A stretch of DNA of 64,000 bases from Fulvia fulva (lineage: Eukaryota; Ascomycota; Dothideomycetes; Mycosphaerellales; Mycosphaerellaceae), in contig NC_063023.1 in assembly GCF_020509005.1 (NCBI RefSeq), forward strand, positions 2,294,001 through 2,358,000. The letters are read 5' to 3'. Numbering within the stretch: position 1 is the stretch's first letter; each line of letters opens with the position of its first letter. A model generated the notes under the pieces. The model had not been told where the DNA came from and made no database searches. It saw only the letters and a program-made list of their open reading frames with translations. Both the position numbers and the translations under genes were made by a program. Positions 54,981 through 64,000 of the stretch are shown one piece after another.

Positions 54981-57900
54981 GTAGCCCCCCCGAACAAAGC
55001 TGAGTTCCTACGAAGCCGTAGTAGTTCCACATATCGAGGATGTTCAGCTTCAGTACCAGGCCTAGGCCTGATGTCATGGTCGATACACCATTGGTAAGCC
55101 CCGTCGAAAAGCTCAGATTCGAAGAGCCTGCCGATGTTGACTTCTGGGCCGTCTGCGCGGGCGTGGTATTCTTCGATTGCTTGACGATTGAAGATGATAT
55201 GTTGGATAGGTTCCCATGAGGTATCCCACTCAGGGCAACCTTGCCATTCGACTTCATACTTGATCGGCGGTAGTCCTTCAACGTCGTTGGGCTCTACGCG
55301 GATTCCCCGGATCTTGCGGACGGCATAGTCGTCAGAAGGTAGGTTAACAGGCTCGTCGACTTCTACTTCATCGGGAGGACCTGGCATGTCTTGGTTTTGG
55401 TTCGGGAATGGGTCCTCAGCCGACGGCCGAAGGCGTACGGGATGGAAGACGTCGTGGATCTTTATGTTCGCAGGAAGAGCTAGACGGTAGGCGTGTGAAC
55501 TGATACGCTCGGTGATCTCAAAAGGACCTAGGTTCTTCCAGTTCAGCTTCTTGGAGGGGCGGTCTGTCTTGATGTTCTTGGAGTTGAGGTAGACCATATC
55601 GCCTACTTGGTAGTCGGGAGCTGGCTGGCGACGACGATTGGCTTGATCCTCGTAGATTGCTTGTGCGTACACCATCTCGTCGTGAACTTCTTCATGGATC
55701 TGTGAGAGCATAGTAGCGAACTCGTCTGCTGCTTGCTCGTTTGCGTCTTCGGTAGGCGGGAGAGGTTCTTCTGGTTCCATGCCTGTACGAGGGTGGTAAC
55801 CTCTCGTAGTATAGAAGGGAGAGTAGCCAGTAGTCTCCGAGTCCCAGTTACGAGTAGCGAACTCCACCGCAGGGATATGCTGAGGCCAATCCTTCTGGTG
55901 GTAGTCGACGAAGCAACGAAGGACCTGCTCGAGGATAGCGTTCGTAATTTCGGTCTGGCCGTCGGTCTGTGGCTGAAAACTGGTCGAGAGGTTATGCTTG
56001 ATGCCTAGGATAGCACACAGACGCTTCCAGAAGTGCGAGATGAACTGGGTGCCTCTGTCAGAGGTGATGCTATCCGGGAGGCCTTGAAAGCGCCAGACGA
56101 ATTCGTAGAACAAGCGAGTAGTCTCCTTTGCGGTCATGCTCCAGCACGGGATCATGTACCGGTCCTTAGAGTGACGGTCCACGATCACTAGAAGGGCCTT
56201 TGCTTTCACGCCGCTAAAGGTCTTGCCGTGAGGAAGATCGGTGATAAAGTCCATAGTGATGTGCTTCCACGGACGATCAGGAGCCGGGAGAGGGTGCAAG
56301 AGACCGTGGGGACGGTGGCGGTTAGCTTTGGCTCTTCGGCAAGCAGCGCAGTTCAGCACGTAGCGGCGGACGTCCTTCCAGGAATGCGGCCACCAGTAAT
56401 ACCTAGCGAGGAGCTTGTGGGTCTTGGCTACGCCTGGGTGACCCCCAGAGGCGGAGTCGTGGATGATTTGAAGAATCTCAGCTCGGATATTAGAGCCTTC
56501 GGGCTGCGGTACGTAAAGCTTCTTACGGAAGTAGACGACACCTCCCTGGAGCTCGCACTCGGACAGCGAGAAGCCCGGGAATGTCCTCGCGCCAGATTCA
56601 AGGGCCTGAACTAACTCTTGGGCGTCTATGTCGGCATCGTACGCTGTTCGTACTCGTGCCATGATGCCTTCGGGCTGCTCCTCATTATCAAACCCCTCAA
56701 AGTCTGATTCGGATGAGCCGTCGGTCGTTACTGAGCCCTCTTCATCGTCGTTCAAGTCCTCAGCGTCCGAGGCGTATTCTTCAGGCTCGGATTCATCGTC
56801 ACTCTCGTCAAGGTAGGCAGGAGCGAGCACGAGAGTAGCAAAGGAAGCGGCGAGCGTAGGCTGGCCGTTCGATAGGTACTCTCGAAGCTCGGAAGAGAGG
56901 TTGTGCTCTTTGATGACTTGTTGCCCTGCGATTTGCCGGCCCCCTCTTCGATCAACTGGAGAGTCACCAGGGCGGCGGGTAAGGGCGTCGGCCATCGAGT
57001 TGGCCTTGCCGGGCGTGTACGAGATCACGAAGTTGAACCGGGAGAGGAACTCGCTCCAGCGGGCCTGGCGACGATTGAGCAGCTTGCTCTTCATAAAGTA
57101 GACGAGGTTCTTATGGTCGGAGCTTACTTGGACGGGCATAGCAGAGCCTTCGAGCTCGGGGCGCCACTCTTCGAAAGCTTTGACGATGGCGAGAAGCTCC
57201 TTGTCGTAGATCTCGTAGTTACACTCCGTGGCGGTCATCTTCTTGGAGAGGAAGGCGACAGGTAACCAGGGGGATTCAGGCGAGCGGCGTTGTAGCAGGA
57301 CACCGCCCACCACGCCGTCGGATGCGTCGGTCTCTACACGGGTCTCCAGTTCGAAATCGAAGTGCCGTAGAAGCGGGTTCTCAACAAACTTCGCTTTGAG
57401 CAAGTCAAAAGCCTCCTGGCATTCGTCGGTCCAGGCGAACTTCTCACCCTTGCGCGTGAGCTTCGTCAAAGGGCGTACCACGCCCGAAAATGCGTGGATG
57501 AAGCGGCGGTAGAAGTTGGCAAAGCCTAGGAAACCCTGGACCTCTTTGACGTTCGTAGGAGCATCCCATTCGACGATAGCGTCGATCTTCTCTTGGTCCA
57601 TCTTGATGCCGTCTGCGGTAATGATCAAACCAAGGAACTTGACTTCGGTCTTCTCAAACTCGCACTTGTCGATGTCGAGCTGCAAGCCGGCGTCTGCGAG
57701 CTTCTGAAGGACCTTACAGACGTGCTCGCGGTGCTCCTCCTTGGTCTCGCTGTAGACTAGGATGTCGTCGATGTAGGCAGTGCAGAACTGATCGAGGAAC
57801 TCCTGAAGGATGTCGTTAATGAAGTTCTGGAAGGTACTAGGCCCGTTACAAACGCCGAAGGGCATAACGAGCGACTCGAACAGCCCGTAGCGAGTACGGA

Positions 57901-60190
57901 AGGCTGTGAGATACTCGTGTCCTTCTGCCATTCGTAACTTGTTGAACGCAGCGATGACATCGAGCTTGGTGAAGTACTTGGCCTTAGAGAGGCGCTCGAG
58001 CGTCTCCTGAATCAACGGTATTGGGTAGCGGTTCTTCTTTGTAACAGCGTTCAAGCCTCGGTAGTCTACGCAGAAGCGTAGACCACCGCCGGGCTTCTTG
58101 ACGAACATGACGGGACTGCCAGCGCTGGAACGGCTCGCTCGAATGAACCCCTTCTTTAGGTTCTCTTCGAGGTATCTCTTGAGGACGATAAGCTCTTCTC
58201 GGGACATGGAATATAACGGTCCGAACGGTGTCTCTGCACCTTCTTCTAGCTCAATCTTGTGGTCGTGAGGGCGATGAGGAGGTAGCTCGTCTGCGGCTTT
58301 AGCATCGAATACGTGGAGGATGTGGTGTGCCCAAGGAGGGACCTTCGTAGCAGGGTCGGTAGGTGTACGCTTCTTGTCGAGCTTCTCGAGGGCGATGTCG
58401 ATATCGCGGAGAGAGGCGGCGAAGACTTGAGCTTTGGGCTGCTTAGCAGCAGTGGTGAAGGCAGCGGCGTTCACCTGGAAGATCTTGGTATACTCAGGAC
58501 CGCGCTGAGGCGGCGGAGAAGGCGGAGGTGCCGGAGGAACTTCTGGAGGGAAGCTGACAGTAAGGGAAGTCCAGTCGATGATAGGTCGGTGTCGTCTGAA
58601 CCAGGGGAGGCCGAGGATAAACTTCTGATGCGGTAGGGACGTAAGGAAGCTGGTGATCGACATACGCTTGCCTCCGAGGGTGATTGACGTGTGTACAACA
58701 TGAGTAATCTTACCAGTGGTAGTCTCCGTGCCGTCAAAGAGTTCAAGGGTGCGAGGGTACTTCAGTTCCTGGGGTTCGAGGTTGAGAGAGGTCGCGAGTT
58801 TATAGTCCATAAAAGACTCGCCTAGTGCGCCAGTGTCCATGAGAGTGAGATTGGAAGAAGAGAGTTTCTTTGAGCCGATATTTGCATTCGTGACGAACGG
58901 TTTGCAAGCGTGGTCCTTGCCCGTCTCGTCGTACAGGTCTAGCTGTGCTGTATTGATCCTCAACTTCTTTCCTCTCTTCACTTTCGGTAAACGTTGTTCT
59001 TGGTCTTCATCGCGTCGATGAGGAAGACCTAGGCTTTTTTCCTGCTCAGCGGGAGCAGCAGGAGCAGGCTCGATAGCGCCGACAGCGCCGCGAACCGGGT
59101 TGCGGGCGTTACGGGCAGCGAGCTGCGGACAGTTGGCTGCGATGTGGCCTGGACCGCCGCAGTAGGTGCAGAGTCCGGCCTGGCGACGGCGAAGCTTCTC
59201 TTCGGGAGTGAGCTTACCGTTGACGAGGCCCTGGACTCGAGGGACGGCGGCACCAGCGCTGAGATCCATAGCGTCACCTACAGAGACGGGAGGGAGAGCC
59301 GTAGGAGCGGCGGCGCCTAGTGGAGCAGCGAAGTGGCTTCCGGGACCACGAGGCTGACGACCTTGAGAACGGGAAGCGAGGAGAGAGGCGGTGTGTTTCA
59401 TGTTGGAGTCGAGGCGCTGGCAGGTCTCGACGAGCTCACGGAAGCTCATAGCACCGACGTCCTTGTCCTCGAGGGCTCGAAGAAGCTCTGCTGACAAACC
59501 ACGGCGGAGAGTGCTCTTCTTGGTCTCTTCGTTGTAGCCGGTGAACCCGATGTCGCGGTTGAAGGCCGCGAGGTACTCGGCGAAGCTCTTGTTCTTCTGG
59601 AGGAGGTTGTGGATGGCGTTCTGGGCGGTGGCTCTACGGTCTGGATCACCAAAGGCAGCACGGAGGTCCTGCATCAAGGTGAGGACGTCCGGGCAGCCGA
59701 TAGTCTGCGTGGCGTTGTCGATGTAGTGTTGTACCTGAGCCGCGGCGTCTCCCCGAAGGAGGGAGAAGACGTACGTGACTTTGTCCTTCTCTTGCGGAAA
59801 GTGGTCGGCATTAGCCAACAGCTTGATGGTGAGCTGTGTCTCAAATGCCTCAAACTTGCTCTTGTTGCCGTCGAACTCGTCTGGGTCGTTGACCTTCTTG
59901 GAGAAGTGCTGGCGGCGGTTGTCGTCGGCGTGCGGGGCGAGGTTCTGGAAGGTGTTCACAATACCTTGAAGGTATGTTGCTTGGTTGTTTGCTTGCTCGA
60001 CCTGCTGGGCGGTCTCGCGGAAAGAGGAGACGGTGCGGTTGATGAGAGCGTAGGCGGTGTCGGGGTTGGCGTTTGCCCAGGCACCGAAGGCAGCGGCGTT
60101 CGAGAAGGGGATGTCAGTCCACTCACTGAAGTGGAATGGAGTGTCTTGGTTGTCGAGGTTGACACCTCCATCGGTGGCGTGGTCACCCAT
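54794..60190 (-). CDS. Gypsy B Gag-Pol polyprotein with chromodomain, 1798 aa, fully open
   Basis: I start at ATG 60190 (MGDHATDGGVN), which corresponds to the start in gypsy A; the frame is open further upstream but that is LTR. Domain order: Gag (about 1-330), zinc knuckle CTYCGGPGHIAANC (about 341), protease DTGA (about 452), RT with [11 protein letters not shown] and YIDD (about 806), RNase H (TDASD, about 954), integrase with an HHCC zinc site and DDE triad, and a chromodomain (about 1623-1690) that in chromoviruses directs integration to modified histones. Trp38 is intact. The frame passes the polypurine tract and continues about 60 codons into the 3' LTR before TAG or TAA. This is the best candidate for an active copy, apart from its damaged 5' LTR. 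Confidence 0.92.
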   Translation of the reverse strand: MGDHATDGGVNLDNQDTPFHFSEWTDIPFSNAAAFGAWANANPDTAYALINRTVSSFRETAQQVEQANNQATYLQGIVNTFQNLAPHADDNRRQHFSKKVNDPDEFDGNKSKFEAFETQLTIKLLANADHFPQEKDKVTYVFSLLRGDAAAQVQHYIDNATQTIGCPDVLTLMQDLRAAFGDPDRRATAQNAIHNLLQKNKSFAEYLAAFNRDIGFTGYNEETKKSTLRRGLSAELLRALEDKDVGAMSFRELVETCQRLDSNMKHTASLLASRSQGRQPRGPGSHFAAPLGAAAPTALPPVSVGDAMDLSAGAAVPRVQGLVNGKLTPEEKLRRRQAGLCTYCGGPGHIAANCPQLAARNARNPVRGAVGAIEPAPAAPAEQEKSLGLPHRRDEDQEQRLPKVKRGKKLRINTAQLDLYDETGKDHACKPFVTNANIGSKKLSSSNLTLMDTGALGESFMDYKLATSLNLEPQELKYPRTLELFDGTETTTGKITHVVHTSITLGGKRMSITSFLTSLPHQKFILGLPWFRRHRPIIDWTSLTVSFPPEVPPAPPPSPPPQRGPEYTKIFQVNAAAFTTAAKQPKAQVFAASLRDIDIALEKLDKKRTPTDPATKVPPWAHHILHVFDAKAADELPPHRPHDHKIELEEGAETPFGPLYSMSREELIVLKRYLEENLKKGFIRASRSSAGSPVMFVKKPGGGLRFCVDYRGLNAVTKKNRYPIPLIQETLERLSKAKYFTKLDVIAAFNKLRMAEGHEYLTAFRTRYGLFESLVMPFGVCNGPSTFQNFINDILQEFLDQFCTAYIDDILVYSETKEEHREHVCKVLQKLADAGLQLDIDKCEFEKTEVKFLGLIITADGIKMDQEKIDAIVEWDAPTNVKEVQGFLGFANFYRRFIHAFSGVVRPLTKLTRKGEKFAWTDECQEAFDLLKAKFVENPLLRHFDFELETRVETDASDGVVGGVLLQRRSPESPWLPVAFLSKKMTATECNYEIYDKELLAIVKAFEEWRPELEGSAMPVQVSSDHKNLVYFMKSKLLNRRQARWSEFLSRFNFVISYTPGKANSMADALTRRPGDSPVDRRGGRQIAGQQVIKEHNLSSELREYLSNGQPTLAASFATLVLAPAYLDESDDESEPEEYASDAEDLNDDEEGSVTTDGSSESDFEGFDNEEQPEGIMARVRTAYDADIDAQELVQALESGARTFPGFSLSECELQGGVVYFRKKLYVPQPEGSNIRAEILQIIHDSASGGHPGVAKTHKLLARYYWWPHSWKDVRRYVLNCAACRRAKANRHRPHGLLHPLPAPDRPWKHITMDFITDLPHGKTFSGVKAKALLVIVDRHSKDRYMIPCWSMTAKETTRLFYEFVWRFQGLPDSITSDRGTQFISHFWKRLCAILGIKHNLSTSFQPQTDGQTEITNAILEQVLRCFVDYHQKDWPQHIPAVEFATRNWDSETTGYSPFYTTRGYHPRTGMEPEEPLPPTEDANEQAADEFATMLSQIHEEVHDEMVYAQAIYEDQANRRRQPAPDYQVGDMVYLNSKNIKTDRPSKKLNWKNLGPFEITERISSHAYRLALPANIKIHDVFHPVRLRPSAEDPFPNQNQDMPGPPDEVEVDEPVNLPSDDYAVRKIRGIRVEPNDVEGLPPIKYEVEWQGCPEWDTSWEPIQHIIFNRQAIEEYHARADGPEVNIGRLFESELFDGAYQWCIDHDIRPRPGTEAEHPRYVELLRLRRNSALFGGATVMVSPQSVQKVGTEEPQSAQKSSRSDSPAWCVSAKNHMPRNIRYGTLEEARGRLGTWGRLE

Positions 60191-60232
60191 GAGGATGACT
60201 CGAGTGGTTGACGGTTTGTTGGTCTTTTGTGA

Positions 60233-60298
60233 TGTCAGGGCGAGAGCCTGGCCTATGAGATACAAGGGTGAAAGCGAGAATGCAGGAGCGAAGTGCAC
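60233..60298 (-). repeat. Gypsy B 5' LTR remnant
   Basis: 66 bp matching the inner end of the LTR (TGTCAGGGCGAGAGCC on the plus strand). It lacks the promoter-containing outer part. Confidence 0.88.
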
Positions 60299-60525
60299 TA
60301 GGGTTACGGGCAAGGTAGTTATAGGGTAACAACTATGACACTAGCGTACCCTAAAGGAAGGAGAACGAAAGGACAAGATAGGAAAGAACGAGGAGGGCAA
60401 AGACGAGGAGGTTTTCATCCGTTAATCGGGTTTCCTACCTACACAAATAGACCTAAATAGCGAGAGACCTGCATAGGCTATAGGGCACTAAAACAGGCGA
60501 ATGAATAATCTATCTATCTATTTTC
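60299..60525 (+). mobile_element. 3' end of a second Tad-like LINE family
   Basis: Ends in ATCTATCTATCTA (about 60507-60521) and contains GTTTTCATC..CGGGTTTCC and ACAGGCGAATGA, which parallel the 3' UTR of the LINE at 45720-45830 without being the same sequence. It abuts the truncated gypsy B LTR. Confidence 0.5.
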
Positions 60526-62702
60526 TACGTAGTTATCCTAGGTTCGGAGGGCTTCCTTAATTACTAGGCCCTCCTTTTTGTGAACTAGGTAATTTAGCTC
60601 GGCTCCCTAAAGCTTCCTTCTAGAGAAGGCTATAGGGTGTAGCTAGTTATTAGCTCCTATTTAATAGAGAGTAGCGCCTAAAGCCTATTTAGATATATTA
60701 GTCTTAATCGTAAAGGGCTTCTTAGAGTTAGGCGGGATTAGTATAGGCCCTAAGGTTAGCGCGAGCTTTAGGCTCTTAAAAGTGTATACGTACTAGGCGT
60801 TCTATCGTACTAGGCGACGCTTTTTCCGCCTAAGGGACTCGTCGCTTTCCTTAAGAAGATCTAAGAGGGGTACTACGAGTTTCGTAAAGCCCTTAATAAA
60901 GCGGCGGTAGTAGCCTACGAGGCTAAGGAACTACCTAATCTACTATATACTAGTAGGCGTAGGCTAACTATTAATCGCGTCGATCTTGTCTTATAGTAGC
61001 CTAATCGAATTCTTCTCGATCTAATACCCGTAGAAGGTGACTAACTTGACTCTAATGTCGTACTTCTTAGGAAAGTAGAATAGTTTAGCTTTCTTTAGGC
61101 GGTCGAAGACCTCCTCTAGGTCTTTTTCGTGCTATTCCTTAGAGTCTAAGAAGACTAGGATGTCGTCGAGGTATACGACGACCTTCTTCTAAAGTAGATC
61201 TCTTAGGATCTCGTTTATTATAGACTAAAACGAGGCTAGGGCGTTTATTAGCCTAAAGGGTATAACGAGGAACTCGTACTTCCTATCCCTAGTATTAAAC
61301 GTAGTCTTATACGTGTCGGCTAAGTCGATTAGTAGCTACTAGTACCCTAAGACTAGGTCTAGTTTACTAAAGTATTTAGCCTTCGCGACCGTATCTAGGT
61401 ACTCCTAGATACGTAGGAGGGGGAAGCCGTTTTTAGTAGTTACGGCGTTTAGGGCGCGATAGTCGATATATATACGCTACTAGCCGTCTAGCTTAGGGAC
61501 AAAGAGGACTAGGGATCCCTAGGGTAAGGACGAGACCTTAATTAGTCCGCGATTAAGGAGTATCTAGATCTAGCGAGCCTGTTCTCGAAGCTGACCCGGG
61601 TTTAGACGGTATACGGGCTAGTTAATAGGTCGAGCGTTACTAGTAGGGATAGTGTAGTCGAAAGCTCTCTTTCGTAGGAGTCTAGCCGGGAGCTAAGCTC
61701 TCTAGATCTCTAGGAAGAGATTAACTAACGTCTAGAAGACCTAATTACCTACCTACGGTAGCTAAGACTCGTCGTCTAGGTCCCCTACTATAGCTATAAG
61801 GCGTTCGTATACCTTATCTAAGCCGTGCTCCTCGAAGTCGATATTAACTAGGGCATCGTCGGGGAGTCGCCTAAGCGAGCAGAAGAGCTAGGGTCCTTCG
61901 TGTCGTATAGCGAAGTCTACTAAATATATAGAGTTAAACATTTCTAGCTCGCCTTCGTCGTCCTTTAGGTCGAACACCTTAGAGTACGACCTAATCGTAT
62001 AGTACCGGCTACGCCGGTCCCGTAGTCTAGTAGAGCTAGACTACTAGTTTACGTTAGGGTTGACTTCCTAGAACTACTTAAGGCCTAGGATAAGGTCAAA
62101 TCCTTCTATATCGATAACTCTAGCGGGGACTATGTCCTACTAGGTACTAATCTAATATAGTAGAAGGATACCCTAAGTAGAAATAATCTCCTTACCGTTT
62201 AGGAGGACGATCCTTACTAGCGGTAAGTCCCTAAAAAGCGATCGGGGGAGTTACTTCGATTTTCGGGCTAAGAGGTATACTTTAGAGGCTACGTAGTCTA
62301 GGGTAACCTTAGCCCGAACCTAACTAGGTCCTAAGCGGGCATCGATAGTAAAGAGCCCTCCGTATATCGCTATTAGCCTCTCTATTATATAGTCGACCTC
62401 CTCTTTAGTCTCCGACTCGGGTTCTTTAGATAAAGACAATGCTCTATCCTCTTCTACTTATGTCTACTAAGCCTTACCCTTAGTAGCTAGGGTCGTCCTA
62501 TCCTAGTAGGATTCTCTAGGTAGGGGTGTAGAGGCGTCTAATAATCCTAAGTACGTCTGCCTCGATTAAGACGTCTTAGGCTCTAATTTTTAGCTTAGAG
62601 TAGTCACGCGCGAAGTAGCCTATCTTACTATAGTTATAGTATTCGTCTAAGCGCCCGGAGGGGCCTAACACGGGTCTAGGCTACTCTCGGTAGGTAAAAG
62701 GG
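60526..62702 (-). mobile_element. RIP-dead Ty3/gypsy of another family, truncated
   Basis: On the minus strand, reading from right to left: a zinc knuckle with Cys/His turned to Tyr (YYNYSKIGYFARDYSK, about 62640), a protease-like region ending FDLILGLK, and an RT with [17 protein letters not shown] and YLDDILVF (about 61170). Stops are dense. The family differs from gypsy A-C. No N-terminal Gag is identified between the knuckle and the LTR-like segment at 62703, so it is probably truncated. Confidence 0.65.
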
Positions 62703-63714
62703 TGTCGTAGCTAAGTAATCGAATAAGTTCTACGGAGAAGAGAAGTTCTAGCTAAGGCGCGTATTAAAGATAAGCGCGACGTTTGCCGAGCCGAGGCGTT
62801 ACGTTATATTTACGAAGTTACGTAACCCGAAGGCCGTAGGCCGTAGGGCTATACCGTAACACTACCCCCCTTCTCAAATCGCCTTAAGCGCCTACGAGGC
62901 GGTATCTATCAATTCAAAATAAGTAACGCTCTATAGGGTATATCTATCTAACTCTATAATTTAAAACTCCGGTATATATAAAGATACGACTATAGACGAG
63001 CCTAAGCTACGAGCAAAGCGACGTTGCTAGCGGTAGCGAGTCCTAGGCGTAGATCGTAGAAACAAATTGACTGTTTATTATACCTTAGTACGCCTTAGGT
63101 TGTATCGTAACTAGTACTTAGCGTCGGCGGTACCGGTCGCGTCGTTATTAGTATCGCTAGTACTGTCCGCCGAGTCTATTAGCTCGGTTATATTAGGCTC
63201 TAGTGCTTACTATCCGCGTAGAGGTCCTAGAGCGCGAGGGTTCTTATAATAGTAGTCTGCTATAAGTTCGTCTATAGTGCCTTTTAAGTTAATATAAGGT
63301 TCTTTAGTATATAACCTATCTACCTATTTAATAGTATAGCTAATACTCTTCTTTACTTTTCTAGTCTAGCGACTATCTACTAATACTACGGCATTGTACT
63401 ATTCCTTAATTTCGCTATCGACTTCAGTAAGCGTAGGTTTGTACGTCTATAAAGGGAACGGGTCTTCGGTAGATAGTCGTAGTAGGTCGGTATAGAACAC
63501 GTAGTATATTCTTATAGTTATAGGCAGGTCGAGTTCGTGGACATCGGTCGCTACTTTCTTTATAATCGTGAAGGGGCCTACGTTCTTATAATTAAGCTTC
63601 TTCGCTAGTTATTTAGTACAAATATTACGTAAATTAAGCCAAACCTTATCTCCTACCTTATATAACCGCGTAGGTCTCCGGCTATATTTCTAATAGTCGG
63701 CTTTAAGCTATGCT
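62703..63714 (-). mobile_element. RIP-dead gypsy: integrase C-terminus, polypurine tract and LTR-like segment
   Basis: On the minus strand about 63605-63180 reads KLNYKNVGPFTIIKKVATD and YVFYTDLLRLSTEDPFP, typical of the gypsy integrase C-terminus that precedes a chromodomain. A purine tract (AGAAGGGGGGTAG, about 62874-62862) is followed by TGTTACGG, the likely LTR start at 62861. The LTR end at 62703 (CTACGACA) is a guess. Confidence 0.5.
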
Positions 63715-64000
63715 TATATATAGATAGATAGATTTGTTATTCCCCTATTCTAGGACCCTATCCGGCCTATATAGGTATATATCTATTGTTATATATAAAG
63801 GGAAACCCGAATAGGTAAAAACCCTTCCCGCCCCCGACTACTCCTTATCTAGTTTAGCTTTCCCTCTAAACGTACGTAGTCTATGTCACTACCCCGTTAG
63901 CCCCCGCTCCTAGCCGGTCTCGTCGCGCTACGTCGTGTCCTCTCTTCCTATACTACTCCTACTAGGCATTACTATTCTAGCTAGCCCTTCTCTAGTATCT
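63715..64000 (-). mobile_element. RIP-dead Tad-like LINE 3' end, running off the window
   Basis: Same 3' end as the LINE at 14827 on the minus strand (GATA tail at 63717-63732, then the inverse of the 3' UTR), with CA/TG turned to TA. Its body continues beyond 64000. Confidence 0.85.

Larger units (their letters stand above)
54565..60298 (-). mobile_element. Ty3/gypsy chromovirus 'B', coding-intact but 5' LTR truncated
   Basis: Minus strand. The 3' LTR (54980-54565, 416 bp) is complete. The 5' LTR survives only as its inner 66 bp (60233-60298), after which the sequence changes abruptly. The left end is inside the 3' LTR of gypsy C. No RIP texture is visible in the body. Confidence 0.92.

Noticed and set aside
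60299..60335. CTAGGGTTACGGG... resembling telomeric TTAGGG repeats
   Set aside because: Only a single imperfect unit occurs, with no tandem array, and the stretch is continuous with a LINE-like 3' end.

Overview
The window looks like chromosomal DNA of a filamentous ascomycete (Pezizomycotina, plausibly a Dothideomycete; the class is inference). The protein genes have short GT-AG introns of 48-113 bp, housekeeping genes are fungal in type (TAF13, eIF3f, UTP25), and the right-hand part shows dense CpA-to-TpA / TpG-to-TpA decay typical of repeat-induced point mutation (RIP).

Left arm, 1-24744, gene space. In order: the 3' part of a DFR-like NAD-dependent epimerase (+); two unrecognised proteins of 581 and 636 aa (+); an F-box protein with one intron (-); a weak two-exon candidate (+); TAF13 (+) convergent with eIF3f (-); eIF3f divergent from UTP25 (+) over a 244-bp shared promoter; a 5'-truncated Tad-like LINE (-) lying 3 bp behind the stop of a zinc alcohol dehydrogenase (-); a three-exon secreted class II-type haem peroxidase (-) whose distal catalytic histidine reads as asparagine; and a multi-exon secreted-protein gene (+) that appears broken by a frameshift and a nonsense codon. 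A 183-bp repeat occurs at 1091 and again at 24915, where the gene space ends.

Right arm, 24915-64000, a nested retrotransposon block with no host gene that I can support. The layers can be peeled by target-site duplications (TSDs). A RIP-degraded element of unclear family (from 25098) carries a solo copia LTR (TSD TACTC), a nearly intact copia (26415-32031, TSD GCCTA) and a RIP-dead gypsy 'C' (starts 32153). Gypsy C is split in its 5' LTR by a RIP-dead minus-strand copia (32495-49171, TSD TACCC). That copia carries a RIP-dead full-length LINE (34693-45827, 14-bp TSD), and the LINE carries a nearly pristine chromovirus gypsy 'A' (36231-42368, TSD AGTAT). Gypsy C resumes at 49172 and its 3' LTR is interrupted by gypsy 'B' (54565-60298, minus), which keeps a fully open 1798-codon Gag-Pol frame with a chromodomain. 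To the right follow a LINE tail, RIP-dead minus-strand gypsy sequence, and another RIP-dead LINE 3' end running off the window.

The block therefore holds old, RIP-killed copies next to young copies of the same families, so it records successive bursts of transposition and of RIP. I found no CRISPR array and no rRNA gene, and recognised no tRNA gene. Nothing points to a wholly new kind of system. The most unusual points are the peroxidase distal-His substitution, RIP leakage into the outer edges of the copia LTRs, the LINE placed exactly at the ADH stop, and the copia primer-binding sites that match the anticodon arm of initiator tRNA-Met.
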